DNA from: Bursaphelenchus xylophilus
Lineage: Eukaryota > Nematoda > Chromadorea > Rhabditida > Aphelenchoididae
Assembly: GCA_904066235.2 (NCBI GenBank)
Contig: CAJFCV020000002.1
Coordinates: forward strand, 6,696,001 to 6,760,000
Length of the DNA stretch: 64,000 nt
Direction: 5' to 3'
A model generated the notes under the pieces. It saw only the letters and a list, made by a program, of their open reading frames with translations. It was not told the DNA's origin and made no database searches. Made by a program: the position numbers and the translations under genes. Numbering within the stretch: the first letter of the stretch is position 1; every line of letters begins with the position of its first letter. Positions 11,901 to 28,324 of the stretch are shown one piece after another.

Positions 11901-14900
11901 ATCCAGGTAAAATTAGATCCAAACAGGGCTTACAACAATGCCTATGTTATCCATTTACTGGAACCAAGATTTATTTTCGACCCTACGATTACAACATTAT
12001 TAGATGGGCCAAGATTTACTCAGGAATATATTCAAATTGCATTAGAAGTAGTGGCAACTTATTTCAAAGACCAAATCGAGGACAGAGATAGAAAAGAGAT
12101 GAAGATAGCATTGCAACAAAATATAATTAGAGTGATCGAATACGAACGGAAAATGATGACTCAAGTGATGGAATTGAGGAAGGAAAAGGAAATAAAATAC
12201 TTTACATTAGATGAGTTGGATAAAAAATATCCGACATTCAATGTGAAAGGATACATTAGACAGATGGAATTGGTGGAGGCCAAGGATAATCAAGCTCTCA
12301 AAGCTATTTTAAGAAATCCTAATCTGAAGATCGTCGTTGACAATCTGAAAGTTATCGACTTTCTATACAAAAGCCTAGAGAAGGCCAACAGAAATGGGGT
12401 TTCGATACAAGACCCGCTCAACTATATATACTTGAAGATCTTCCATCGATTACAATATCATCTGGAGGCATCTCTGAGACCTTATTCAAGATTAATGGAC
12501 AACTTCCTAAGCATTCCATTGGCACCAGCAATCTCAAGAAATTCTGATGTGGACACTAAGGATTACTATTGCATGAGACAAGTTCAGGCTCTTTATCCCG
12601 AGAGTTATGCAGCAGCTGTAATAAGAGGGATTTACAGAACAGAAGATGAGTTTTTAAAGGCCAAAATGAGCGTTGGCCAAATTACGGAATATATTGTTGA
12701 CGGCTTTTTACAAGATATTGATTCAATTACATGGTTTTCTACTGAAATCAAACAGAATGCGGCCAAAAAGTTGCAAAATTTAATCAAGAGTATCGGCGGA
12801 TCGGATGACTTAATGAAGAACATAGCTACCCCCAGAGAAAGGAACTGGAAGAATGAAATAAGACGAGTAAGGCAGCAGGAAGTAAGTCTTCTCTCATTCG
12901 TCGGCGATCCTCATCGACTGCCTTACAATGACATTTCATTCGTTTACTCAACCATCCATTCACTGGCAGATGTCGATAGAAACTCAATATTTCTCCCTAT
13001 AAAATTCATGACGCCCCCATATTACAATCCCGGATATCCAACTGAATGGACATTTGCCCAAATGGGATCTGAAATCGGTAACCTTATCAGTCAAAACTTT
13101 GGAATCGAGGGAATAAAAAGAGACCGAGTGGGCAATTTGGACAACTGGATGAATGAAGAGGGATGGAATCACATCAAAAACATGACAACTCAGATAGAAA
13201 AACAAATACTCAGTAATGGAATGTACGCAACCTCCCTGGACCGGGTATTCGGGCGGTCACTTGGACTGAGAATGGCCCTCAAGGGATTTGAATTGTGGAA
13301 AAGTAAACACGGAAGTCCGGGAATATGGCCCGATAGATTACTGTATAAGTACACCTCAAATCAATTACTGTATCTGTCTTATGCCCAGCGGCATTGCAGA
13401 CTGGCGAAAGATCCGATCTTCACATTCAACGAGTTGTTACTTATATTACAGAATAATCTAGGATTCAAAGACGCTTTCAATTGCCCGAATTCATTGTATG
13501 CCCCAGAGAATGCAATCGAAATTTGGGACAGTGAAATAAAAGGGCAAGTGGAAACAACAGGCTTGCCATATCCACCACCACAACTAAACATCCCGGAAAA
13601 TAACAAATCCGAGTCAAAGAAATACAAGGAATGCGGAAAGATATTTGAAGATTCAATTGATACATCCGTCAATCCATGCGAGGACTTTTATCAATACTCT
13701 TGCGGGAATTACAAAGAGACAAGCCCGTTTAATGTACTTGAAGCCAATAATAAGGTCGGGCTGATTAAAGAACTGAGGAGTTCCGTACAAAATGAGCCCG
13801 TAAAAGCTCTAAAATACGAGAAACAAATCTTCCAGCAATGTGTCAAACATCTAATCGATTTTGAATATTTGAATAAGGACGGAAAAATTATGACAGAAAT
13901 TATTGAAAAGTTAGAAAAAGCGGTAGACATTAGATTCCCATTGAAATATAAGGAAGATTACAAGATAGAGATTACACCAGAAAAGATAGGAAAGGCACTT
14001 GGATATCTGGCGGGAACAGAGAGTATCAATGTTCTCGTAACTCCACAGATTTACACAAATATGAGATTTCCAGATAAAGGGTATACGGTATATCTACTAG
14101 CCGATCGATTACTTCTCAGTTATTATATAGCAAATGGAGATCCGGAAGATGAAATTGCTGGGAGAGTGAGTGATGACATCATAAGATATCTGAACGTTGT
14201 AAGGACTGACACCGAAGGAATCAGAGAGAAAATTATGGAGCAGGCAAAAAGTTTTATTCAAATTGAAAAAATAATTATGGAATCCAAAATTAATGAACCG
14301 ATTGATCAAAGGAACATGGCTAACAAGTATGCGACTATAACTCTACGAGAGTACAAAGAGAAATACGCTAATTCAATCAATATAGCCAGTTACTTGGAAG
14401 GATTTGTAAATCATTCCCCGGAGGCAATTCCGAAGGTAACGTCTGACGACTTTGAAATCGGACTTCTTCAACCGAACGACTTCCTAAACTTTACAAAAGC
14501 ATTTGAAACGATCCTGTCCAATCCTACTATAACATCCGACAACATTGCCAATTACATTTTCTATTCTGTCCTTGTATTTAACAGCAAAGCATATCTACCA
14601 CCAGCCACGAATGTCCTGCACATAACATCAAGACACCCAACAGAAATAGTCAACAAGATTGCTTGGAAGAGGAAAGATCCAGAAGAAGAAAATATTGTAA
14701 ATACAGAGTGCGGAGACGAATGGATAAACAATATCGCATCTGAAGATGAGATCAGTCAAATTGAAGATGCCTGCTTTACATTTACCATCGATATGTTTGT
14801 GGAAGCAACCAATAAAATGTTTGTAAAAACAGTCAAAAAAGATGATAACACTATAGAAAAAGAGAGATTAGAAGTGGCCAAGATGACTGATTCTATTGTC

Positions 14901-15979
14901 ATCGGGTTCAAGAACATGTTGAATCAGTTGGAATGGTTGGATAAACAATCGAAATCGGTAGGAATACAGATAGATAGTCCAACTTTATTTTCAGGAAGCT
15001 TTAAGCAAGACTGATCTACTAGTCAAGAATTATATGTTTGCCAATCTAACTGGCGATGACAAACTTTTTGAAGAATACTATAAAGCACTCGAGTTTAAAG
15101 ATGATGACAGTTTTCCGGTAATCGTAAGGAAAACTGTAAGATTTAATTCGGACAAAGTGGCGGCTGATCTCGGTAAAGATGTCTACGATCGTTATCTGAC
15201 CGGGCTTATTCATCGAGCAAATGCCTGGTACAAGGGACCTTCAAATTCAATTACACTTCCTCTTGGTATTCTCCAGCAACCTTTTTATGATCCGGAATGG
15301 CCAAGCTCTGTCAATTTTGGAGCTATTGGAGTAATCGCAGGTCACGAATTGACTCATGGATTTGGTAAAACCAGGCCATTAATCGAAAGCATATAAATTT
15401 AGATGACAAGGGAGTCCAAACTGATTCAATTGGTCGTCTTCGCACTTGGATGACCAAAAAAACACAAGAATCCTTCAATGACATGGCCAAATGTGTTATC
15501 GACCAGTATGGTAAATACTGTTTTGATAAAGATAATTGTGTCAATGGAACAAAAACTCAAGGAGAGAACATTGCTGACAATGGAGGGATTCGGGCGGCTT
15601 ATGATGCATATCAGAGAGAGGTCGAGATGAATGGCCAAGACCCCTCTCTTCCCAGTCCTATGATCGGACAGTTCAGTCATGATCAACTCTTCTTCTTGTC
15701 TTTTGCCAGAATGTGGTGTCATAAACCCTATAATGGAAGAGAAATCCCGAGTAAACTAAAAGATGTGCATTCCCCTGGAGAGTTCAGAACTCTGGGAACT
15801 TTACAGAATTTCCCGGCCTTCAAAAAAGCCTTTTCTTGTCCAGCAACATCCACTTATGCTCCATCCGAGTTTTGCAGTGTTTGGATAACAGATATAACGC
15901 CGAGTAAGTCGTTATATTCATAACAACCCCAATTTTAGCGCTGAAGCAACCAACGCCTATCCCATCGTATGAACCGTAG
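8930..15979 (+). CDS. Triple neprilysin-like (M13) membrane protein: two dead units, one intact unit
   Basis: Exons 8930-9107, 9142-9374, 9407-9906, 9942-10365, 10405-10555, 10599-11641, 11721-14957, 14995-15364, 15403-15903 and 15939-15979 keep phase and encode 2225 residues, three times the usual ~750. A single N-terminal membrane span (about residues 9-31) suggests type II topology. Three M13 units follow at roughly 83-780, 781-1470 and 1471-2225. Each opens with a cysteine-rich PC.(N/D)F...(Y/C) segment, and each ends with a Cys-containing AF(N/S)C...W block. Unit 3 keeps GHELTHGF (about residue 2038) and GENIADNGG (about 2100), the zinc-binding and catalytic motifs of M13 endopeptidases. 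At the HExxH position unit 1 reads TEIAT and unit 2 reads SEIGN, so both have lost the zinc histidines. Intact reading frames argue that the dead units are functional folds, perhaps for substrate binding or regulation. Confidence 0.9.
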
Positions 15980-16096
15980 AATCTGGTCATCACAATAAAT
16001 AACTGAGATAATAAAGGTTGTATATAACTGTTTATAATTAGTATTCCTATGCTTTAAAACATAATTGAGACCATTCGACATGCAGCCTTGATTCTC

Positions 16097-17090
16097 TCAA
16101 TTTGGCCGACCATATGTCACCAAGTTTAGTTGCAATTGAGCTGTGTTCATCATGACTTGATCATGATTCATTCCATGTTGCTGCAAGAGAGTAAAAACTT
16201 CCTCAAAACTTACTGGAAACGCGGCATCTTGCCCTGGAACATTACTTGTTACCGTGCCACAGGCCTGATATCCAACTTTGTCATCGCTCGTAGAATAAAT
16301 AGAAAAGATTCGTTCTCCTTCGTATCTTTGTCTGAATAATTAATTAAAAATCGTGAAGAAGAGATTACCGTGAGTTAATATCATTCAAGAACCGAGATCC
16401 ACAGCCCAGTCCATTATTTGTATTACAGCTTCCAAATGGCAAGACGCACAAAAAGGATCCAAAATTGGCCCCCGCCACAGAAACAAAAGTATGGACAAGA
16501 TGGGAAAGGGGCCCTCCCAACTGCTCTCCAGTATCCACACAAACTCCACCCATGATGGCCTTTCTGGCAACAGGAGATCCCATAGAATATCCAATTATAT
16601 TCACCTTGGAGCTAGTGTAATCAGCAACTACTTGTATAAAGGATCGAAGCTAGAAGTTGGATTCATGAAGACACAGACCTACAATCTTCATATGATGGCA
16701 GTCCATTGTAAACATCAAAGCATTTGTTCGGCCTCCATCTCCATATGTAGTTCCGTACACTTCGAAGTCTCGATAACCATGATTATTAAAGAATTCACGA
16801 ACTTGTGCAAAGTTGGAGGCTGTATTCGTGATCCCATGGACAAGAATTACGGGCCGATGACTGGAGAGAAGACAGTTGTTTAAAGTTGTAAACAAGACTT
16901 ACGGGGTGGGTGTCCGAGGTGTATGGCGATCTCCCCCACCGCCAAAACTGGCATGGGGACCTATGTCAGTTCTCGCCATGTTATCTTCCATCGCTTTTCC
17001 ATAATTATCTCTCAGAAATTTTCTAAATTGATCCGACAAAAATGCATTACAACTCGAAAATAGAAATACCAGAAAGATGGACCTGCTCAT
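16097..17090 (-). CDS. Secreted class 2 lipase (LIPS-type)
   Basis: Exons 17090-16903, 16860-16683, 16649-16369 and 16331-16097 give about 293 residues. It has a signal peptide (MSRSIFLVFLFSSCNAFLS), an oxyanion-hole segment (RPVILVHGITN), the nucleophile elbow GYSMGSPVARKA (GxSxG), a plausible Asp in STSDDKVG and a His in HGMNHD. This is the Lipase_2/EstA layout of the nematode lips family, which are secreted ester hydrolases. The last exon could contain an extra 33-nt intron (GTAAGT...TTGCAG) that is also readable in frame, so the C-terminal 11 residues before HGMNHD are uncertain. The gene converges on the M13 gene, with stop codons about 117 nt apart. Confidence 0.85.
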
Positions 17091-17540
17091 CTTACAATCA
17101 GCTACAAAATGGTTACAGAGAGGAGCTAAATTGACCTGGTAGAGAAAAGGGGACTGATTACGTAAAGGAAGAGACCAGGTTTTAATGTGTCTTACTATTT
17201 TGTTTTGTTCCGCTCTTACCTAACAATAAGAAAAATAAGGAAAAGTGACATGTAGTTGATGGATGGAGGGATCGCGCAAGGAATTACATTGTTCCATGAC
17301 CGGCGAATCATCAACCAAGCAGGAGTTAGAAAACGACTGCGAAGTAGCTGTAAATCATTTATTGCAAAGAAAAATTGGAATTTGATTTGAATTAAGGTTT
17401 TGTAATTCTTGTACGTAGCGAGGCAAGCATTATACGAGGTATCCAACGAAAACTCAAGCTGCAGAATCGTCCTCTACTTCCGAGATTTCCTTCACGGAAT
17501 TCAGGACCCTTAAATACCATTAAAATCATCTCACAATTAA
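17091..17540. other. Intergenic between two minus-strand genes
   Basis: This stretch lies between the lipase start and the aquaporin stop. It must hold the aquaporin 3' end and the lipase promoter. I see no further gene. Confidence 0.4.
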
Positions 17541-18622
17541 TTACCAAAAAACTGCTGCTCCTACTAAGGGGGTCATTATGGCTGCAGCAATGACCGCGTC
17601 CATATGTCTGAACGGGTGTTCCTTTGACCAGATAGCTGCGATCACACTCTGAGCCAGACTTCTAGCCAGATTTCCATTGGCCCGGACAGTATTTCCAGCT
17701 TCGCAACTCAATGACATTGTGATTATCTAATATTTTTTACGAAGATGCCGTTTTTACTTACCGTAACCGCACTCATACAGTAAAAACTGCCGGTGGTTAA
17801 GAAAACGATGACAAAAAGAAAAGTAGAAGTAATTTCCAAAGCAAGAGTTGACTCAAATGAGAGAACACTTGACTCTTGCACAGTCGTATTCAAAATTTTT
17901 GCTGAAGGAATGATGGCCTGGCCAAGAGATGCAAATAAAACTTGGCCGATAAAAGCACCAAACAATTGCCCACTGATGATTGAGAGACTTAGGAATATTG
18001 GACGTCGAAGACAAAACAATTGCCCTAGGGAAATGGCTGGAAACGTGGAAGGAGAAGAAAATAAACTCACCTGGATTGAACTCGGCATCGCAAACCTCAC
18101 CAAATAAATACATTAGCACAAATCTAACACATCCCATTGATAATACGGATACAGTAGAATTATGGGAGTAAAACAAAAGGAAATATGCTCCTTTAAGCAA
18201 CAATTCAGAATTGAGTATTGTAAAACCCACCTAAAAAAGTTAGCAGTAATGTCCCGAAGAATTCTCCAAACATATATCTGAAAAAAAAATCACACGGCTC
18301 AATGGCTCTGGGTCTGGACACATCTGAATTTAAAACTCAGATAGAATCTTACAATATCTTTTGGTACCTTTTTCTGTAGCTCCGGTAATTTCCACCTGAG
18401 TAGGCTTGGAGGCCGCTAACTTATGAACCTTCATTCTGACCTAATCATCCAAAAGGAATTGGATTTCTGCAGATTAAGTGCAAACTCGGGCACTTCCTTC
18501 CGTTGCGACCATTGTGTAAGTCCAGGATATATCCTTTCTTTCCATATTTCGTGGCCGAAACCGGACATTTCCATGGAAACGGAAAAATTTGCGGTATTTC
18601 GGTTATGTAATTGCGTGTGCAT
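17541..18622 (-). CDS. Unorthodox aquaporin with degenerate NPA boxes
   Basis: Exons 18622-18441, 18277-18231, 18190-18071, 18024-17762 and 17726-17541 keep phase and give 265 residues, a normal aquaporin length. The first helix reads FGEFFGTLLLTFLG. The first pore loop is DAEFNPGQL (NPG instead of NPA), followed by a helix ISGQLFGAFIGQVLF as in the family. The second half starts with ESTLALEITSTFLFVIVFLTT. Where the second NPA box belongs the sequence is ANGNLARSLAQSV, keeping the ARS that normally follows NPA. Both signature boxes are therefore altered, as in AQP11/12-type proteins, so water or glycerol transport cannot be assumed. The start codon is the first ATG of the upstream open exon; two downstream ATGs are possible. 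Confidence 0.75.
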
Positions 18623-19913
18623 CGGGAATTATCATCATAGCAATGAATTGTAAATCATCCCAGCAAATTTTACATTTCCATAAGTAAAAAATCAAATGTA
18701 TGCATGTAACACACAAGCAGAAACTCCTTATAAATTATTCACATAGTTCCTGGGTTTCCAATTTGCACAAGTTTATAACAAGATACAAAGTACTGCAATA
18801 GGATTCTCGGTTTATCAGGGCGCTAAACATGTATATCATCACTCAGTCACACACCACAGGTCTGCTCAGTGTGGCCCGCCACGGTTTCGCAAGAGTTGGG
18901 AATTAGACTAAACTTCAGTCAGCATTTTTTTTTTTTGAGTTCTCTAGTTTGTGTTTTCGAGTCCCGTTCTGTATTATAATATTGTCCAAGCGCTTTCTCT
19001 GTCCCCTTCCGCTTAAAACACTCTTTTTATTTGAAGTTTGCACAATCTTTCGAAAGCCCTTTTCTCTTCTCCTTGGCCACCGCCCTTTTCTTTTTCTGCC
19101 GTCTCTGTAGAAAAGCTTTCTCTATCCAAGAAATGCCGAATGAGAAGGGAATGAAGCCGTTGTTTCTAATTTTGTGCATTAATCCACCTGTTTAATCTCT
19201 AGTTTATGCCTTTTTTGGGGAATATAAAGACAAGTTTGTTGTTGGAAGGAAAGAATACGTACGTGGCCAAGGCCAGTCATTATTTAACCCAACTTTTTTT
19301 TTGAAATGCTTTAAAAATAAAAGATTTTTTTATATTTTTCATCACTTCTGTCCCAATAACGGACTCTAAACCACAGAAATTGATCGCTTAAATTCGTAAT
19401 TTTGAATGCAAATCCGTTTCTGCGGGCGACGTTATCAAGTCGCGACAGCGTCATTATTTTGGATGCTCTAGAGCTTGAAGGTATGTGACTTATAAAACCC
19501 GATAATTTATGACAAAAAATGAAGCCACGCTCGAACAAATTTCGAAGAAGGCGATCCCTTGCCTTATTTTCTCCTGATTGTTTCTTATCTCATGTTGTTA
19601 TATCATCAGTCGACCAGCACAATTTGTGTCCATCTTTTAGGAAACTTTTATTTCTGGCGTATCAAAACAAACTTGTCAACTGAACTCCGCGAATTTTTAA
19701 AAGTCATTTCACGAACTCGACAAAAATTTATATTTGTAGTAATTACTAGGATATGTGACGTTGTCAACTTGACGCGTAGTCACGTTGTCAGATTTCCGTC
19801 ATTTTTGTTCGTCATGTCAAATTGTTTGTTTTTTTTTTTTGCTTTTCAAATTGAACTTTTTTGGAAATTTTTTGTTGGTTTCCAAAAAAAATCACGTGTG
19901 AATATTTTTTTCT

Positions 19914-20143
19914 AGAATATATGCGAGAATCCTAGCTCGCACTTAGCAGAAACAGCAGAGATTTATAGATCGAAAATCGTCAAAAAATTGACAACGGCTG
20001 CGCCTGTAAAGCGCGAGCTAAAACTATTAGGAATTGATATCTAGTCTATGCCAGACGTGCGTGCAAAATTTTTACAAAATTTTGTTAAAAAATCTGAGAG
20101 TCGCACATGGAGTACTTCCCTTGCAAGCCCCCCTTCATTTTGA
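19914..20143. repeat. Partial copy of the 33.1-kb inverted-repeat element
   Basis: TCTAGAATATATGCGAGAAT, the following GCTCGC...AGAAACA tract, and later GCGCGAGCTAAAACT, AGGAATTGATAT and GAGTACTTCCC all recur in the same order at 33180-33560. The internal middle part and the left terminal repeat are missing here, so it looks like a decayed or internally deleted copy. No coding capacity is visible. Confidence 0.7.
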
Positions 20144-21299
20144 AGCTACATGTTATCGGATGAAAACTTTTTTTGTAAAATGTTGCAATAAATTGGAATA
20201 ATTATTCGATGAAAATTTTCCTGTATTATAAATGCAAATGATAGAAATTTTATTCAAACAAATCACCATTCATTTTGCATTTTTTTCATCGTATAACATG
20301 TCACCCTTCATTTTGAAAATCTTTTTTTTTTTGTTTTTTCGAAAAAGGGCTTCTTCGGCCAAGGGCCCCCCTAGGGGTTTTCTAGGTCAAGCGGCATCTT
20401 CGCCTGCAACGAGCTTGTCTCAACTTGGTCGACGCAAATTTTTTGGCTCGCGGAAGGAAATAGCACAGTGAAAAATTTTTCGGAAAGGATCGCGTCGCGC
20501 GGAGAAAACGCAATATGCGCTGTGCGGTGCGAACAAAGTCCACGCACTTTATGGAAAGACTAGTATTTATAAAAACATCAGGTAAATATAAGTCAAAAAG
20601 CGTATTAATAAGTCAATCCGTGTTCCCTGTCTTCAATAATCTGAGCGTAATAAATATTCCTCGTGTTCATCTCCATTTATTCACCTGTTTCTAACTGACG
20701 CCATTTCAGAACTCCCGACACCAACTTTTGTTGGCTTAATTTTTATTCTAATTTTTACGATTTCCTGATACTTGTCAATAAGAAAAGTCCTGCCAAGAAG
20801 TGGAGTACATCAAACTGCCGTCAGGTCTTTCGACCTATTGGATTTGAAGAATGGAGTCCAAAGCAATGGACGAATTTTGTGGAGATCCGTTTTGGGTACG
20901 TCTAGTTTTAAAGATGATAAAAGACTGAAGATTTATGAAAAAGGTCAAGAAATCTTTCTTTGTTTACTTTTTGTTAAAAAAAGTAAACGAGGGCCAAGTG
21001 CAACGTACATTTTTTGTAAAACTTGCCGTTTCTGGTTTTAAATTGACATTATAATATAAAGTTTTTATCGTAGCTAAAAGCCTACTCTACCATTCGTTAT
21101 AACTAGGTAGTTCGAACTGGCCGTTTTTCAGAAATGTTGCATCGGCGCTCTTATACAGGGTGGGCCTCTCGGCAATGTACAGGGTGTTTCAAGAAATTTA
21201 GAACAAATAATTTGCTTATATCTTTGTGTTTGCAGCTATCAACGAATTTCTTTTTGGTTCTGAAAATTGACGTCGTGCGTTTTTAGAATCTCTAAAATT

Positions 21300-21640
21300 T
21301 TTTTTTTTCGTCGGCGGAGGAACCATTTCTCGGCGGAGACAATTAGGGCCTTTTTTAAAAATCACATCGTATTACGTGGCGGAAACGCCGTTGCAACGGC
21401 TAAAATCAAGTTTACGTTACACCTCCGTGGATTTTACGGTGTGCTTTTTCGATTTTACGCACATCCGCGGAGGCGCGGCGGAGTCCTCAGATGTCGGCGG
21501 GCGTTGTTTTGGGCCTTCGCCTTTTGCAAATTCATGTTGGAAAAGAGGTTGGGGCGATTTTTTGTTGCCATCCGATGCACAGATGGCAAAAATTTCGTAC
21601 TTTATTTCCCCGGCGGAGGATTCGGCGGAAGCTTTATCAA
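21300..21640. repeat. Cluster of CGGCGGA-type motifs
   Basis: CGGCGGA or close variants (TCGGCGGAGG, GCGGCGGAGTCC, CCGGCGGAGG, TTCGGCGGAAG) occur at least six times in ~340 nt, in an otherwise AT-rich neighbourhood. ACAGGGTG occurs twice just upstream. This could be a degraded mobile element or clustered binding sites; neither can be proven from sequence alone. Confidence 0.3.
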
Positions 21641-21974
21641 AGGGTCAAAACAGTCTTAGGAGTCCGGGAAAAATTTGTTCTACTACTTATGAAAGTTTCA
21701 TTTAACCAAAGATCCGAGAAACTCAATCATTGCAAAATTTTCTAATTTCCACCGACTGCAGGCAACAAAATTTGAAACGAAAATGTCATTGGCCCAGGTC
21801 AGGTGCCCTCCGTAAACGTAGACCCGTCATATTTTGGTGGACAAAAATGGTGTGTCTCAACTTCAATTTGATATGAATTTTATAAAAATTGGTGTATGAT
21901 TGTAATATCTGAAACAAGGTTGGCAGTTCCGAGTGGCCTAATCTGAATAAATTAACTTGCAGGATCCCGCTCAA

Positions 21975-27346
<5,372 letters not shown>

Positions 27347-27661
27347 TTTTTTGTTTTTATTTTGTTGACAATCTTGTATCGCAAGATTCTTCATTGTTCA
27401 CTTTCTATTGTGTTCTCAAACACAAATAATCTCCTTCAATCTCGAGTTTCGACCATAATTAATATCGATACCGGTAATAACTTTACTTCACATCTTCTTA
27501 ACGCCGTATCTTCGCTTCAACCGAAGTCTTATCAATACCACACGTGTTGTTTATCCTGGGCACGGGTAACTGATAAATAAGATGATAATTTTGAAAGGAT
27601 CTAATATTTATTTGTTTTATACAGACAAAAAATAACTTTAGTTTATCAATGATTGATAAGA
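27347..27661. other. Convergent 3' regions
   Basis: This stretch separates the stop of the ABC transporter (+) from the stop of the lustrin-domain gene (-), so it should hold both 3' untranslated regions. No gene is seen. Confidence 0.4.
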
Positions 27662-28324
27662 TCACTGTTCATCCTCCTCTTTGATTGTACGTTTTGATTT
27701 GACGGGTAATGGAGCTGGATAGGCAGCAGGGATTGGAGCTGGGTGTGGAGGAGCTAGGGCTGGGGCAGCAAACCCAACTGGAGGTGGAGGTGGGGGGCCT
27801 GGACCCCAATTATAAGGTTTAGGAGGGACGTAGTCAAAGAAGGGGGTGGCTGGTCTCCATGCGGCTCCATAAGTGGACCCTGTAGACAAGGTAATGTTAT
27901 GTCACCGTTATAATTTTAACCGCAAATATTTTTTTTACTTACAAACTGGACAACAGAAGTAGGGCCCAATGTCAACACTGTTGGTGGCATAACAATAAGA
28001 TTGAGGTGGGCATTGAGGCCAGGGTCGTTTTGGATCACATTCAATTGGCAGAGACGGACCCCCAGGGCATTGGCCAGTGGGGCCAACTGGTGGAGGCGGA
28101 GCAGGAGCAAGTAGTTCTCCTGGAGGAGGGGGAAGAGGAGCTCCTACGTACTGACGGCGCTTGCCCGGCTGATTTACAATTTCTGGAGTCGATGAAGGAG
28201 CTTCTGGTTGTGTAGTTGGTTCCACTAAGCGGATATTTCTTCGTTATGTTTACTTACCTTGCTGGCCATGCATAATAGGCATTAGAGTTAGTAAAATCGC
28301 TACCCGCATGTACATGATACGCAT
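27662..28324 (-). CDS. Secreted proline-rich protein with lustrin-type cysteine domain (copy A)
   Basis: Exons 28324-28258, 28224-27943 and 27879-27662 give 188 residues. The first exon encodes a signal peptide (MRIMYMRVAILLTLMPIMHG). A proline-rich stretch (APLPPPPGELLAPAPPPP) precedes a six-cysteine module with pattern C-x9-C-x8-C-x5-C-x12-CC (CPGGPSLPIEC...FCCPVW), which fits the lustrin cysteine-rich repeat found in nematode secreted proteins. A second Pro/Ala/Tyr-rich tail and a basic-acidic end (KSKRTIKEEDEQ) follow. It is likely an extracellular matrix or cuticle-associated protein. A close paralogue lies 3 kb away in the opposite orientation, with the same intron between CCPV and W. 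Confidence 0.75.

Larger units (their letters stand above)
18623..21974. other. Repeat-rich intergenic region
   Basis: No gene is recognisable. The stretch holds long T runs (around 18915-18940, 19830-19920 and 20320-20340), a partial copy of an inverted-repeat element (19914-20143), two ACAGGGTG motifs near 21155-21190, and a cluster of CGGCGGA motifs (21300-21640). Short frames here have repeat-like composition. The end just before 21975 should contain the ABC transporter promoter or leader acceptor. Confidence 0.5.

Noticed and set aside
18353..18434. Alternative first exon for the aquaporin starting MKVHKLAAS
   Set aside because: It joins the next exon in the wrong phase and gives a stop; the exon ending at 18441 keeps phase and length.
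21267..21745. Frames of 84-130 residues in the CGGCGGA-rich stretch
   Set aside because: Three overlapping frames are open because of composition; no domain seen.
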